Positions 34,425-46,671 of a stretch of DNA of 64,000 nt are shown here, one piece after another. The notes beneath the pieces were generated by a model that searched no databases, was not told where the DNA came from, and saw only the letters and a program-made list of their open reading frames with translations. The position numbers and the translations under genes were made by a program. Source of the stretch: Catonia carolina (Eukaryota > Arthropoda > Insecta > Hemiptera > Achilidae); contig JAQMRL010000001.1 in assembly GCA_035578175.1 (NCBI GenBank), positions 240,440,538-240,504,537 on the forward strand. Direction: 5' to 3'. Numbering within the stretch: the first letter of the stretch is position 1; each line of letters opens with the position of its first letter.

Positions 34425-34730
34425 ATAAAACAAATCATAGTAACATTGAAATAATTCAAAGGTATCAAACAAAAATACTTCGAAGCATCACAGATTCACC
34501 TTGATACATATACATACTAGACACAAACACTTTCACAGTACAAGAAGAAATTCATAAGTTTTGCACCAGTTACCAAACACAATTTCAATCACCAGTTACC
34601 TAACAGAACCATCAATCTCCTAGACAAAAGAGAAACATACAGAAGACTGCACAGATTTGCTCCTACAGATTTGACTCCTTACAGATTTGCTTTAACTCTT
34701 TCACGTCAAGAACAACACAATATAGATTTA
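34425..34730 (+). mobile_element. Jockey-like retrotransposon C-terminal fragment (family JE)
   Basis: Translation gives KILRSITDSP, then TNTFTVQEEIHKFCTSYQT and later LLDKRETYRRLHRFAP-like segments in shifted frames. This matches the K.LR.IT.AP.Y..N..LH.DL...V..EI block of Jockey-type ORF2 ends. Confidence 0.6.
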
Positions 34731-34794
34731 TACTAGGGAGTAATCTTGATGTATCCTTAATAAGAGGAGTAACACTAAGTATTTATCCGTATTA

Positions 34795-34870
34795 TTAAGC
34801 CAAACTGAAGTTGATTTTCATTTCGCATCATTCACTCATAATTAAAATGAGGTTATGTTTTCTGAGATTT
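34795..34870 (-). repeat. R2 element, small fragment
   Basis: It shares TTGATTTTCATTT.GCATCA and TTCACTCATAATTAAAATGA.GTTATGTTTT with R2 copies at 47750 and 51000. Confidence 0.5.
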
Positions 34871-35042
34871 ATTTATTTTTTACTCTATTAATGTTATTTA
34901 CAATTGAATGCACAAAACTGGTAAATTTGAGGATTGATTTTTGCAATGACAAGTGAAATTTGACTTGAATAACTTAAGGGAGAACTGTACTCAGTAATAA
35001 CACTTTTACCGATAATTTGTTTGAAATTTTTACAAGATGTCT

Positions 35043-35422
35043 ATGCCCATAACAGGCGGGTGGAGTGTTAAAATTATTTGTACTCGATCTACTAGTTCCA
35101 GGGCTACAAAAAATAGTTCTGTTTCTTATCACATGTTTAGCCAATTGTATGACTGAATCATTTAAGAACAGAAGAAGTAGAAGTATATATATAAGACACT
35201 ACTCAGTTATCTACTCTGAGAATAATGAATTTCGTTATACAACCAGACCCTGTGGTGAATGAAGTAAAGGTGTCATTCGCAGGGTGGAAAGTAGATGTTT
35301 TTCAGAGGGCTTGGTATGTTGATAAGCATACTTTTACACTCAGTGAGGAAGGCAAGGTAAACCAACTCACTTCTTGTTTTAATTAGTAAAGCCTCTAGAG
35401 TTTCAAACCAAACAACAACAAC
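35043..35422 (+). repeat. Family A retroposon copy 11 (11 bp TSD, hairpin deleted)
   Basis: GCCCATAACAGGCGGG to AAACAACAACAACA. The CAGCC-TTTC-GGCTG hairpin is missing: CAAACCA joins AAACAACAAC directly. ACAAGATGTCT occurs at 35032-35042 and 35423-35433, a perfect 11 bp target-site duplication. Both family reading frames are largely open here. Confidence 0.95.
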
Positions 35423-35433
35423 ACAAGATGTCT

Positions 35434-37020
35434 CTACTCCGTCTTCTATGAAATCTTCTTCGTGGGGGATTGCGAGATAAACGTGACTTGTAGAGGTTTT
35501 GTATTGGTCGGTTTTAGTTTACAGGAAGTTTCTGTCTTACACATACCATACGTTATCGATAATAGAGTTAACACTACATTTAACGTAATATAAAAAGATA
35601 ATTCTACAACACACTTTTCTAGTGTGTGTAACCTTGAGCCTACTTGAATGTACATATAGCCCATATTTTTTATTACAATACCTACTGAAATATTTTTGTG
35701 AATGAGTGATTTATGCTACAGGATAAACAATCTTAGATATAATATTATTTGAATTTTTATTAAACAAAAATAATGAGTCCATAAGGTGTAGGCAGATTAT
35801 TGTAATAATGGAAAGTTATACCAGCGATTAAAATATAAATAAATTTCATACGTACGAACATAAAATAGAAAAAGGAAAAAATAAATAAATAATTTCAAAA
35901 GAAATAGATTTTTGTAGACAAACAAAAGGATTGAAAATAGTGAACATAAATATGAATAAGGCGGGTGCATTTGTAATAAAATACAAGATGACCGCATGCA
36001 TAGAGTTAAAAAGAGATGTATGTATTTTAAAAGTGAAAGGGTTGATAAAAGAAAGAATGATCGGGTGTAAAATGTGAATGAGAAAGACAGATAGATGAAC
36101 GGTATAACGAAGAAGGTAAAGGAAGGGTGGTGAATAAAACGAAATGCATATAGTACAAAACTGCATAACGCGATTGTATTGAGGTGTAGATCAGTTAGTC
36201 CCAGTCAAGCGAGAGGTACGTATACGTACGTGTACATATCCCTTGTAAGAAAATAAACAGCAATAATTGTCAATAAAATTTTATCGCTTCATTCCACTGT
36301 ATAGATGTATGAGCATCGCGCGGCCCTCAAACAGCAAGATCTCTTCTGCTACTCTTGAGATATGATTCTATGTCCTTGAAAACCGCGTGGGCCAGCAACG
36401 AACGATGGACTACAACTTGTGTATGTACCTAATGTAACTTATTCGATTCTTTCTTTCACTTAGAATGTTGTTTATTCATTGTTTATTGTATTATTGGTTT
36501 TAGTTCACTATTTATTCTTAAGAAATAGACTATTGCATACGGTATCACGAATTCCGCAAATTTTATATCAATTTGTTCGTTACACTTTCTCGTAAGATAC
36601 ACAATATGTAACAGATTTTATTATCAACATTGAATAAAATAACGATTAAAATATTTCTACTCGTATTAAAGAATGAAGGGTCAGGAATCAATATCCAAAC
36701 CGATAAGGTAACATTGAATTGGTGCACGAGTATAAATACCTTAGCTAGATAATAAATCAGACAATGATATTTCAGAATAATTGGTAAAAGAAAGCCATTA
36801 GGACCAGAATATTACATCGTATTTTGTGAAGTAATGAAATTTTTTTGTGGCACTAAAAACAGAATCTTCCGTTCTTTTTTTGAAAACTCGTGTTATAGTT
36901 CAGAGGTTTCGAATTTCCAACCATTATACAAAAACGGAATAACAGCTACGGAAATAGTTTTTTTTCGAAATTGTTAGTTGACCAAGATTTAAAAGAAAAT
37001 TGACAAGGCCGGTTTATTAA
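35434..37020. other. 1.6 kb without a recognised gene
   Basis: The 35797-36166 frames on minus come from a purine-rich low-complexity run. A GC-richer patch at 36300-36430 (GCGCGGCCCTC, CCGCGTGGGCCAGC) is unassigned. Confidence 0.45.
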
Positions 37021-37110
37021 TTGACAAATTTTGAAGAAATATTGCTAATTTGGTACGATCATCTGCGAAGAATTAAGGAGGAAAATTTATCTCGGAAGAT
37101 TCAGCTGTGG
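37021..37110 (+). mobile_element. Possible RTE-like tail fragment
   Basis: WYDHLRRIKEENLSRKI resembles the WYGHV.RM.E.R.P.K.. segment of RTE-like proteins. Short; low confidence. Confidence 0.35.
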
Positions 37111-37228
37111 GTTTCTGCTACACAGGATGGTGTCCACAACCTTTTTGTAACGGTGGGTCAATTTAATTATCGATTTTTTGAGCCGGGCCGGAGGAATAAA
37201 ATTTTTAGAGTCATAAATTCAAGACAAT

Positions 37229-37373
37229 AAAGTTTTGCGGTCTTGGGTTCGAATCCCACTCACGCACGGCATATTTTCGTACGTTACAAAAAAGAATCAT
37301 TCATCCTCTACAGCTACAACCCAATGTCGTCGCTAATGACCACTGCAGTTGATGCGAGGTTAAATAAAAAAAA
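37229..37373 (+). mobile_element. tRNA-derived SINE, subfamily B' copy 2 (head truncated)
   Basis: It begins at GCGGTCTTGGGTTCGAATCC (box B), continues with the CACGCACGGCATATTTTC junction and the B' body CAATGTCGTCGCTAATGACC...GCAGTTGATGCGAGG, and ends in TTAAATAAAAAAAAG. Box A is lost. Confidence 0.85.
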
Positions 37374-37924
37374 GAAGAAATGTCTAGAGTTTAACAACAA
37401 TTGGTGTACGTCTTATTTACTTGTGGTTAAATTATAAAATCCGATTATTTAATGGTATGGTGAACAACAGAACTATATAATATTGTGGGCTACTGCAACG
37501 TTGTATTTAGTCTACTACAACTTGCGGTAATTAATTTTTGTAGTAATCTAATGAAACTATTAATAAGATATTAACTAAAATTATGTGGGTAACACTCGAT
37601 ATTAGTATATTGTTGTTTGTACAAAAATACAGTGTAACTATTACTATGAAATATATTTTGTTTCAGTACATTTAAGAGCAACATTTTAGAGCGGGCTACA
37701 GGCCGCAAAAAACAAGTCAGAGGTCGCATGCGGCTCGTAAGCACCCCTGAGCTAACCGGAGGAAGCGAGAACGACCCAGAAAGGAGGTGTCGAATGGAGT
37801 TATCAGAGCTACGGAGAGATGTCTAAGGAGTGAAGACGGATTAAACAGAAATAAATGGCATTTTGGTTGTGGTAAATAACATAGCTCTGTAAAACAGCCG
37901 CTATATAAATAATAAAACATTTTT
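37374..37924. other. Unassigned stretch
   Basis: A GC-richer run at 37680-37860 (GGTCGCATGCGGCTCG, GAACGACCCAGAAAGGAGG) carries a 67-codon minus-strand frame without recognisable domains. Confidence 0.4.
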
Positions 37925-38250
37925 ATCTTTAATGTGTATACGTTGCAATTTGTTTAATTTTTAGAACAACAAACAACCCCATGACGCAATGAGATGAAAA
38001 TGATAATTATGTATGAAGTGTAATTGAGGTATAGTCTTGCACCGACTCAGGCCGACTGTTCCTGAGAGAGTATGGTTAATTGAATCCCAACCATTAAAGT
38101 ATACCGGTAACCAATGTCTGGTATTTAAATCCTTATAAAAGTAACTACCTTTACTAGGATTTGAATCAAGGACCTTCGTTTCCAAAAATCAGCTGTTAAA
38201 CACCTTACTCGCGGTGACAACTTTACAACTACACCAACTCCGGGGGTCTA
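37925..38250 (-). mobile_element. tRNA-derived SINE, family D copy 1
   Basis: ~325 bp, reading right to left. A tRNA-like head (GGAGTTGGTGTAGTTGTAAA, box B TTGATTCAAATCC) is followed by AGTAAAGGTAGTTAC, a GGTTACCGGT..ACTTTAATGG segment, CTCAGGAACAGTCGGCCTGA and CATTGCGTCATGGGG. The second copy is 47340-47670. Confidence 0.75.
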
Positions 38251-38339
38251 ATAATATTTTAAAGACTTATTTAAAAATAAAAATCCGAACTGATAATTTG
38301 GCTTGTAAAACAGGAAACTAATAAGATGTCTCGTTTCAA

Positions 38340-38760
38340 TTACTCGTTTTTATCTAGGTTCCTTGGTTCTGTTTTATGGGGTTGAGTCTTGGGACGCTTA
38401 ATGATTTCATGGGTAAAAGACTTAAAGCGTTTGAAATGTGGCTCTCCAGAACAATGCTGAGAGTCTCCTGGGTGGATTGCGTTTCTGACAAGGAGGTATT
38501 GAGACGCATGCAGAAACCAAAAGAAGTCTTGAACACGATAAACATTAGGAGTTTGAGTGTTTGGGATATATAATGCATAACGAGAAAAGATATGGGTTGC
38601 TGCAATCTATATAACAAGGAAGAATAGCTGAGCAACGTAGCGTGGGTGGAAGACGTATTTCCTGTTTGAAAAATCTGAGTACTTGAAAACGACAACACAG
38701 CTATTTCGAACAGCAGTGAATAAGGTTCAGATTGTTAGATTGTAATATCCGAAACGGATA
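38340..38760 (+). mobile_element. RTE-like retrotransposon C-terminal fragment
   Basis: The frame at 38376-38573 shows GKRLKAFEMWLSRTMLRVSW followed by VDCVSDKEVLRRMQKPKEVL. Further frames give the equivalents of LGHIMRNEKRYGLLQ and a GRR.ISWL.NLR segment. The gene end is followed by an (AAT)n-type tail near 38775. Stops and frameshifts make it inactive. Confidence 0.8.
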
Positions 38761-38954
38761 GTAACCTAAAGAATAATAATAATAAAATATCACTAACGAC
38801 AATGGTATTTGTATCAATCATGTGTAAACTTTGATTGGTCTAGTCAAGATTTTTACTAAATTTCCCTTGACTATCACATGAAATATTTTAACGGTATTGT
38901 CCTTGGTCTAACGGTTAAAGGCGGTTATCACAAGCGATGTTCTAACATGTCATA

Positions 38955-39035
38955 AAACCAGTCTGGACTTACGAAGTACAATTATGGGGTTCTTTAAATC
39001 GTCAAAAACAAACTGCAATAAATTCTAATAAGGAA
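38955..39035 (+). mobile_element. Jockey-like retrotransposon short fragment (family JF)
   Basis: KPVWTYEVQLWGSLNRQKQT matches the RP.WTYG.QLWG.A motif. Only about 25 codons are recognisable. Confidence 0.6.
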
Positions 39036-39435
39036 ATTTGAAGTTGTAAATTGCAAAATTATTTATTTGCAAAGACTTGTCGGTGCTAACATCGCTGCAG
39101 CACAAACACCACATTTGATCCTGTGGAGAAGGTCACGTTGCTACCGGTACTTAAGCATTCTCCGCGGGTTATCTGGTAGCTAAGTGTCGCAAATGCATCT
39201 GCTGCATGTACGGATTTTACTGCTATTTACAATAAAGCATTTAAACAAATTAACTCAACAAACTTGATTCAATAACTTAACAAACTTTAAGGTCTTTCAA
39301 ACCATAAATTTCTTAATTTTTAAAGAAAAATTTAACTTGTTATATTCTAGTCAAATCATAAAAATACTCCTAGTTGTATAATTTAAAATCTAGTTGTTTT
39401 TAGCAAATAAAACCAAAAAACTTTTTGTATATGAC
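39036..39435. other. Unassigned stretch
   Basis: No feature recognised. Confidence 0.4.
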
Positions 39436-39635
39436 ATTTAATTTAACGGGCTGTGGAGAAATTTACTTTCAGGAGAAAGAGGAATATATCAATGGTATAT
39501 TCTTCATTTCTAACTATGGATTTTGTCAATTATTCACACCAAGAAGTCTCTGCTTCATTTTCGCTTCAGATATCGTACAGTTGGTAAGTTTTATGTAGCT
39601 AGATCACGGGTTAATTAGTTGGGATGAATATCTAA

Positions 39636-40593
39636 AGCTGCGTCCAGACATGTAACATCGTCGCGTAACAGAACACTGTAGCGTAACACAGCATCGCAAC
39701 AGGATATCGCAACGTACAGGAATGAGTAACATACATACATACATACATACACAAACGTTTGTAACATTCTGCCGTTCCGTCCATCAGTTCTCGTTAAGAA
39801 TCTGTAGAATCGTATTCTTGTAGTTTACCAAATAGAAAAATTATAAATTAAATTATTATTATAAATATGGATATATGGATATAACGACATGACCTATGGG
39901 TAAAAAGAAGAAACATCAAAGACTATGGTGGCATACGCAGTTGTATAATAGAAGAATGGATAACCAGTAATTTTTAGATTTTAAATTTTGATCTGTTAGC
40001 GGTCTCTTCTAAAATTTTACTAAAATGTCACCAACAGATTTTGAGTTTCTAATTAATTTATGAGGTCCAAAAGTTGAAAAACAGAATATTAAGTGAAAAC
40101 GAAGTATTTCCATTCAAGAAAGACTAGCATTAAGAATTCGATTTTTAGCAACTGGTGACTCCTTTGTAAGTTTGCAATATCTGTTTATAATAATAATAAA
40201 GCGTTTTAGTGCCGGAAGTGTGCAAATCTGTAGTGGAAATACTAAAAGAGAACATACAGGTGAGAGAAATGTGTGTATTTATAAAAAAAATATGTAAATA
40301 AATACAAAATATTAATTAAACTTACTATAATTGTAGTAATAACTAATTAATAAACTTAATATTAAAGGTGAATTAAATCAATTGAATCCGTTTTGCGTAC
40401 TGGTAATTTGTTGCAGTCTCATTACGCAGTCCTGTCCAGACATAAACAAAGCATGCTTAACATCTTTCTTTGATGCGACGCTAGAAAACCGACAAGCGAC
40501 GGAACGCTCGGTTGTTACGCTCCGACGTTACGGTGTTACGCTGCGTATCATCTAAATGTGTTAAGCGTCGATGTTAGATGTTCGGACGTAGCT
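39636..40593 (+). mobile_element. PIF/Harbinger transposon relic nested in J4
   Basis: The terminal inverted repeats are ~34 bp with six mismatches, starting AGCTGCGTCCAGACATGTAA on the left and AGCTACGTCCGAACATCTAA inverted on the right. The flanks are TAA (39633-39635) and TAC (40594-40596), consistent with a decayed 3 bp TWA duplication, which is the PIF/Harbinger rule. Inside, 39890-40260 translates to transposase remnants: LWWHTQLYNRRM, then MSPTDFEFLIN at 40025, RLALRIRFLATGDSFVSLQY and, in another frame, VPEVCKSVVEIL at 40209. These match the N-terminal part of HARBI1/DDE_Tnp_4 proteins. Stops, a frameshift and loss of the catalytic half make it non-autonomous. Confidence 0.85.
39728..39752. 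repeat. (CATA)n microsatellite
   Basis: About five to six CATA units just inside the left end of the Harbinger relic. Confidence 0.9.
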
Positions 40594-40690
40594 TACTCTT
40601 TCGCAAAATTTAATGTAGAAAGACACAGTTAATTCCTTTACGGTCGGAATTATGAAATCGTTGAGGGCTGTTAAAAATACCAGTAAAACA

Positions 40691-41514
40691 TATTTACTAT
40701 CAAGTGATTTTATGTAAAAGTTTCTACTTATCAAAAATAGTATCGTCTCTCAGGTGTAAATATCAATCTAAATTAAAGTATTTCTCATTAATTTGACACT
40801 CAATATTTATGTAAACATAGTTTGGTAAATAATAACTTATTTGTTAAACTTCGAATTGAACTATGATTAATTATGAAGTACTATGTGTCAATCCATCTTA
40901 TTGGTTAGTTTAACAATATGTCTTCGTTTCCTTTTGAACGAAATTACTTAGGTACACAAAGTATAAAAAATACTACATTATAAACAAAGAAGATGAAAAT
41001 TTTAGTATTTATTTAATTAACAACTAGAAGATAAATTAATTTACTTCTACTTTTAAGTAACTTCATTGTACTTAAATTACCTTATTATACTGAAACAGAA
41101 CGTAACGCAAGTACTACTTAAAACTATTTTAGTAGACAGGTGAAATAAAATATAAAGAAGGGGAAAAGAAAATAGTTAGGTTGAAAGAAAATACTTACAA
41201 ACAAAAGACTTGATTACAACAGGGATTACAATAGAACCGGAAATTACAAGGTGTATTCCTTACTTCCGTTATATAACATGACACGGGACCATGATTATTT
41301 TTTATACATATTTTATTGTGTTCAACCCCTAAACCACAACCACTTTATAGATTTTATGGTTCATAAATTAATTTTCAACCCTATCTTGTTAATAAATTAC
41401 GTTGTTTTGAATTAACCAATGAATGGGGTTAATAAATGATAAAAAATTAGAGTTGTTAATGTTTTTATGTCCCATAATTTTTTATTTTTTTGAATTTACT
41501 ATCATTTTTTGTCG
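40691..41514. other. AT-rich stretch, no gene seen
   Basis: Nothing recognised. Confidence 0.5.
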
Positions 41515-41690
41515 TCATTTAGTAACAACTACACACCTGTTTATTATATTTATACACCCACCAGTATTTATGACGTTCGTGTTTAATGCCCTGTTTTCGT
41601 ATTGATTGAGGAAATCATTCAGTTGAAAACTCTGGATTTTGTTTTATATAGGATCCCTATACCAGTATATTTTAATCTCCTTGATGGATT
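41515..41690. repeat. Family C repeat, copy 3
   Basis: It shares TTTAGTAACAACTACA, GTGTTTAATGCCCTGTTTTC, ATTGATTGAGGAAATCA and TTTTATATAGGATCC blocks with 4600-4770. Confidence 0.65.
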
Positions 41691-42336
41691 TTGTGGTAAA
41701 TATGGTTAAAATAATATTTGTATCTTTGGATTCGTGTGATTTATTAATTTTGAATGAAAAAGAGTGTGTAATTTTTTAATGGTTGAGTATATTGTGTCTA
41801 CGCATAACCATCTAAAAGTTTAACATAATTTTGAATAAACAAATTAATGAAAAAAAACTGAATTTTTTTAAAGAATACGTACATCCCAGTGGATAATTCA
41901 AGAGTTGAACCATAAAAAAATTTAATAAAAAAATAATGAACAAACGCGGAAAAATACATACAGCAAGCAAGAATAACATAGAATATATAGAACAAGTACC
42001 ATAAAAATTAAAAATTGTAACAAATAATACCTAAAATTTTTTTAAATATATTTATTTCCTCCTTGTTTTTCATACAAGCTGGAATCACATTTATTTATAA
42101 TAAATCAACTCAGCGCTTTCTGTTGGTACCAACCTTCATCTGAGTTTTTACAATTAAAATAAACACCGGTATCTTTTTTGTAAAAATTTCAATTGAACAC
42201 ACAAAAATAACAAATTTTAAATTAACATTTTTTAAAAATTATGACAAGGATGCATACAATAAAGGATACATTTGTACAATATTTTTGTGAACAAATAATA
42301 CTGTATGTTAAAAAAATGAAATCTGTAAAAAAAATT
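41691..42336. other. AT-rich stretch, no gene seen
   Basis: Nothing recognised. Confidence 0.5.
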
Positions 42337-42718
42337 TGTTGTTGTTTAGGTCAACAGCCGAAAGGCTGGTTTGAACCTCTAGAGGTTTTACTAAGTAAAA
42401 CGAGAAGTAAGGTGGTTTACAATTACCTTCCTCACTGAGTTGAAAGAGTATGCTTAGCAGCATGCCAGACCCTCCGAAAAGCACCCACTTTTCACTCTGC
42501 AAATGACACCTTCACTTCATTCACCACAGGGTCTGGCTGTATAGTGAAATTCATTACTCTCAGAGGAGATAACTCTGACTAGTGTCTTTACACCTCAATC
42601 TCTTCTGTTCTTAAATACAGTAGTTCAGACATAATTATAATTGGCTGACTATGTGATAGGAAACAGAACTATTTTTTGTAGCCCTGGAACTAACAGATTG
42701 AACGCAATAATTTAACAC
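42337..42718 (-). repeat. Family A retroposon copy 12
   Basis: It runs from TTGTTGTTGTTTAGGTCAAC to AATTTAACAC. The last ~30 bp of the 5' end (GCCCATAAC...) are missing. The 3' half of the family's second frame is open on minus (PLEVQTSLSA). Confidence 0.9.
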
Positions 42719-43905
42719 GAGTTATACAAATCTGAACAACTCAAATAAAATAAATTACAAAAGTGACATAGATTAAAATGGAAATGGTACTGAATTAATA
42801 AATAAAAATATTTTTATGGGTATTGTAAGCAACAGGCAAACTGTTGCTGGATATCCTGCTTTGATAAAACTGTTAAAATTTCAAAATAATTTTGTTTTAC
42901 ATTATTTTGCCCACTTATTATGTATAGTTATGTGTAAGTTATAAAGAAAATTAAAATATAATCAAAATTTTAAAACTGGGTTAAACTACACAACATCTGT
43001 TATCTGTAGGATAACTTGTAATTTGAAGCCCTATAGATAAATAAATAAAATACAGATACATAATTATATATTTGTTATCATATGAATGTGCAAAAATATA
43101 CGAGTAAATACATTTTATTAATACATAAGTTCATGTTATATGCTTATTACGGGTCAATACGAACTATACTTTCCTTTTATATATCTATAAATTAGATTAA
43201 AATACAATAATATTCTTTATTAAAACGTTTAAATTCGATATACTATAAGATAATTTAAAATAACACGGTTACAATACAATTTCAAATAATTTAAATACGT
43301 TGTAGATATAATTTTGTTGGAATAAATATCAGAATAATAATGCAAGTCAGAGAAATTATTGTGTTATAATTTATAAATTAAATAGTTAAGTTTCTAAGTG
43401 TACAAGTATATGAATAAATTAAGTACCTATATAAGTTTTTCTAATAAGTTAATATAATACAGTAATATTACAGGTACAAGAATAGTGAAAATATGAGATA
43501 ATTTTCCAATAGTTAAATGATATAACATTAATGGAATAGTTATGGGATGACTGGAACTGTATTGTACAAGATTACATTGAACTTCATCAATACGAGGCGA
43601 GCAGTTGAAAATAACAGATCCGTTCAACATTATAAAGTACTAGGTGTCTATGAAATAGATACAAATACTTAAGTCGTTCCATTATTTCTAAATAATAAAC
43701 ATATGGATTATTGTTAATAATACGTATTAATATTATTATATACTTTATTAGAAAATAATAAAAAGTTTAAAAATTTTGAAATACCTAAGTCATGCAATCT
43801 AAGAAATTTGCAAAGAAAATGAAAAAATGACAAATAAAATACATACAATGGAGAGAGCAAATCAAATGATAAAAAATATTGATATTAAAAATTTATTATA
43901 CAGTT
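42719..43905. other. AT-rich stretch, no gene seen
   Basis: Nothing recognised. Confidence 0.5.
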
Positions 43906-43909
43906 TTTT

Positions 43910-44090
43910 ATAATTTATTTGAGAAAAAGAAACTACAACTGTGTAATATTTTAACAAAACCAGCAGTTATAATGTTGATAGTTTTTAACAAAACTATTAA
44001 AATTATTAACAATTTAATAATCGTCTTGACATTTGTGTGAGGAAGTCGTCCAGTGGCAGGCCCTTCAAGATGTAAAACGTTTAAAATTTT
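43910..44090 (-). mobile_element. Jockey-like retrotransposon 3' end (family JB), copy 3
   Basis: 3' UTR and the very end of ORF2 only (GAGAAAAAGAAACTACAACT, CCAGCAGTTATAA, GTGTGAGGAAGTCGTCCAG). It lies next to, and in the same orientation as, copy 4, so the two may be a tandem insertion or a duplication. Confidence 0.7.
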
Positions 44091-44189
44091 TTGAATATTT
44101 AAAAACGAAAAATGACAAATAAAATAGATAAAGAGCAAATCATATGATAAAAAGTACTGTCAATAAAAATTTATTACTGTTTTTATACT

Positions 44190-44660
44190 TTATTTTGAGA
44201 AAAATAAATTACAACTGGGTAACATTTTAACGAAACCAGCAGTTATAAAGTCAATAGTTTGATTAAATTGTCTTGTCACTTGTGTGAGGAAATCGTCCAT
44301 AAGCAGCCCTTCAAGATGATTCACAAAAGGCCTAAATTCCATTGCCTTTCAGTCTTCCAAGTGGATTATGTGGTAGGCGAGGAGCGGTTAGTGATAGAAT
44401 TTGTAGATTTGTGTGATAGTGTAGTTTGCTATGAAAACGTCTGTATAGTTTCTTTACTGTTTCGTGTATGGTTTCGATGTTAAGGTCTCTGAACGTATGT
44501 TGGTCAGGTTATAATAATGAGTAAAATTTTGTTCTGGAAAGTCGTAATACGTTTTATGTTTGGCTTTTCAGCTGATTCGTAGATCATTGAACTATAGATC
44601 CAAATAGAACGAAGAAGTAACTTGGAGCAGTTCAGTTCCTGAGTAATTGGAAGAGGAGAT
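44190..44660 (-). mobile_element. Jockey-like retrotransposon (family JB), copy 4
   Basis: The longest JB copy. Read on minus: LPITQELNCSKLLLRSIWIY, SMIYESAEKPNIKRITTFQN, KILLIITNQHTFRDLNIETI, then a LYRRFHSKLHYHTNLQI-like segment and LPHNPLGRLKGN. This covers the PIWTYG to basic-end region of Jockey-clade ORF2. Frames shift at least once. Confidence 0.75.
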
Positions 44661-45356
44661 TTCACGCGTTAAGAGATTGTGTTTTAATTATGTTGGAATG
44701 TGGGTTCCATGTCATAATTTGGGTTGTTTCTCTTATTCCTCCCCACAGAAGAACTACTGAAATTGTTCTATCTTATCGTATTGTAATATACTTCGAAATA
44801 GAAAATATAAAGTTACACAAGTAATAATAAAAACAAATTGAAAAATAGGTAAGTATTCAGTTACTTACATAAATATTTATGTAAATTCATGAGGTGAAAG
44901 AGAAATAATAACACAATACTGTTGGAGAAAATGTACGAAGATATCGGGGCGTTTTATCAACTGCAATCTAATGTGCAGTACATAAACCATTATTTGGTAT
45001 GGGGTAATAATAATGGGAGTAGCGGGCTTATATCGACAAATGAGTTAGTTTCTTGATTCATTTCAGTAAAACAAATGCATTAGGACACCTACTAAATAAG
45101 ATATAATTACTGTGGATAGGGGGATAGGAGAAAAATCCCATAATTTTACTATTGCTGAAATATAAATAAGACACTACAATATATTTATAAAGCCTAAAGC
45201 ATTGTATTATTGATCAAACTGTATCTTCCATCAGAATGTTAAACAAATAATAAAAGTGAAAGACAGAAAAATCCTTAGGATAATTAAAATATTGGTCTAA
45301 AGAAAAATAAACACTGTAATAACTACAAAATATCTTTTGTCATAGTTATATACAAT
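44661..45356. other. AT-rich stretch, no gene seen
   Basis: Nothing recognised. Confidence 0.5.
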
Positions 45357-45365
45357 TTGGATATA

Positions 45366-45760
45366 TTTTGTTTAGGTCATCAGCCGAAAAGCTAGGTTAA
45401 ACCTCTAGAGGCTGTACTAAGTAAAATGAGGAGTGAGGTAGTTTACAACTGCCTTCCTCACTCAGTGGAAAAGTATTCTTATCAGCATGCCAGGCCCTCT
45501 TTAAAGTATCTACTTTCCACCTTGGCACATTTACACCTTCACTTCATTCACCACATGGTGTGGCTGTAATTATAATGAAATTCATTACTCTCAGAGGAGA
45601 TAATTGTGACTAATGTATTTTACACCTCTATCTCTTCGGTTCTTAAATGCTTCAGTCATAAAATTGGCAGACCATGTGATAAGAAATGAAATACTTTTGC
45701 AGCCCTGGAACAAATAGATCGAGTTCAAATAATTTAACACTCCACCTGTCTGTTAAGGGC
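45366..45760 (-). repeat. Family A retroposon copy 13 (9 bp TSD)
   Basis: Full length, with a short tail (TTTTGTTTAGG on plus). TTGGATATA occurs at 45357-45365 and 45761-45769, a perfect 9 bp target-site duplication. Confidence 0.95.
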
Positions 45761-45769
45761 TTGGATATA

Positions 45770-46671
45770 ATTATGGAAATGTGAAATCTTAATTTTTAGA
45801 TCAGAGAATGTAAAATATGGAGAGGATGTTTATAAACTGTGACAAAAAAGCTAAAATGAATACAACTGTTAATAAATAAATGAAAACGAATGAAATTATC
45901 AATTTTTAACAATCTTGTTTACGGATCACACACGATAAATTCAAGGAATCACCCGAATAATTGCATTAAATATAATAGCCTTGATACGGTCTTGGGAACA
46001 CCCTATAATGATATGGGAAGATAGCTCAACAATATCTACTACTTACTTGTATCGAACAATATTAAAAACCGTTGTTTTTAAATGAAAATTTGTACACAAC
46101 AATGTTTCATAAAACCTAGATATGTTTATCAACGAAGAAACTTCAACTAATCTTAGATGTATTGTGTGAATAACAGTACAACAGTAAGACAAATAAAAAT
46201 AAGAGAATAAATAACTTTAAAGGAAAAAGGAATCCTATACGAGAATGAAAAGTTGTATTATAATAGTGCAAAGTAAGTTGACAAACATAATTCCTGGATT
46301 GGTGAAACCCCCTGTTGAGTAAAAGACATTTGTCTACATAAGACGTGAGTTGAAAAGATGGTATCTTTTGTAAGGCGTTATATGGCTGATAATAATAACA
46401 ATAATAATAGTAGTATAGGTAGTAATACTAGTAAAAATAATAATAATAAGAGTAGCTAAGATATTTACGGGTCTATTATATTTGCATTGCAATGTATGTT
46501 TAGAATTATTGGATTGGTCATAGAGCACCGTCGATCGTACTTGTGTTAGTACTGGTATATTATGTGAATGTTGTATTGCATGAACTATATACACAAGTAT
46601 ACTAGAAATTCCGCCTGCACTGCAAGTGGGCTTATTCCCACCATCAGTGTATTTGATTTACTTTTTTTACT
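45770..46671. other. AT-rich stretch with (AAT)n tract
   Basis: A degenerate (AAT)n/(AGT)n run lies at about 46388-46455. No gene seen. Confidence 0.5.

Larger units (their letters stand above)
39436..40690 (-). mobile_element. Jockey-like retrotransposon fragment J4, split by a Harbinger element
   Basis: The left piece 39436-39635 and right piece 40594-40690 together align with J3/J1 (TTTAACGGGCTGTGGAG; TTCCTTTACGGTCGGAATTA). Between them lies a 958 bp terminal-inverted-repeat element. J1 at about 15250 provides the empty site (CATCTAGTCTTTCG on the opposite strand). Confidence 0.8.

Noticed and set aside
35846..36166. 106-codon hydrophobic ORF on minus
   Set aside because: Antisense of a purine-rich low-complexity run; the apparent membrane character is compositional.
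38354..38698. 114-codon ORF on minus
   Set aside because: Antisense shadow of the RTE-like coding fragment on plus.
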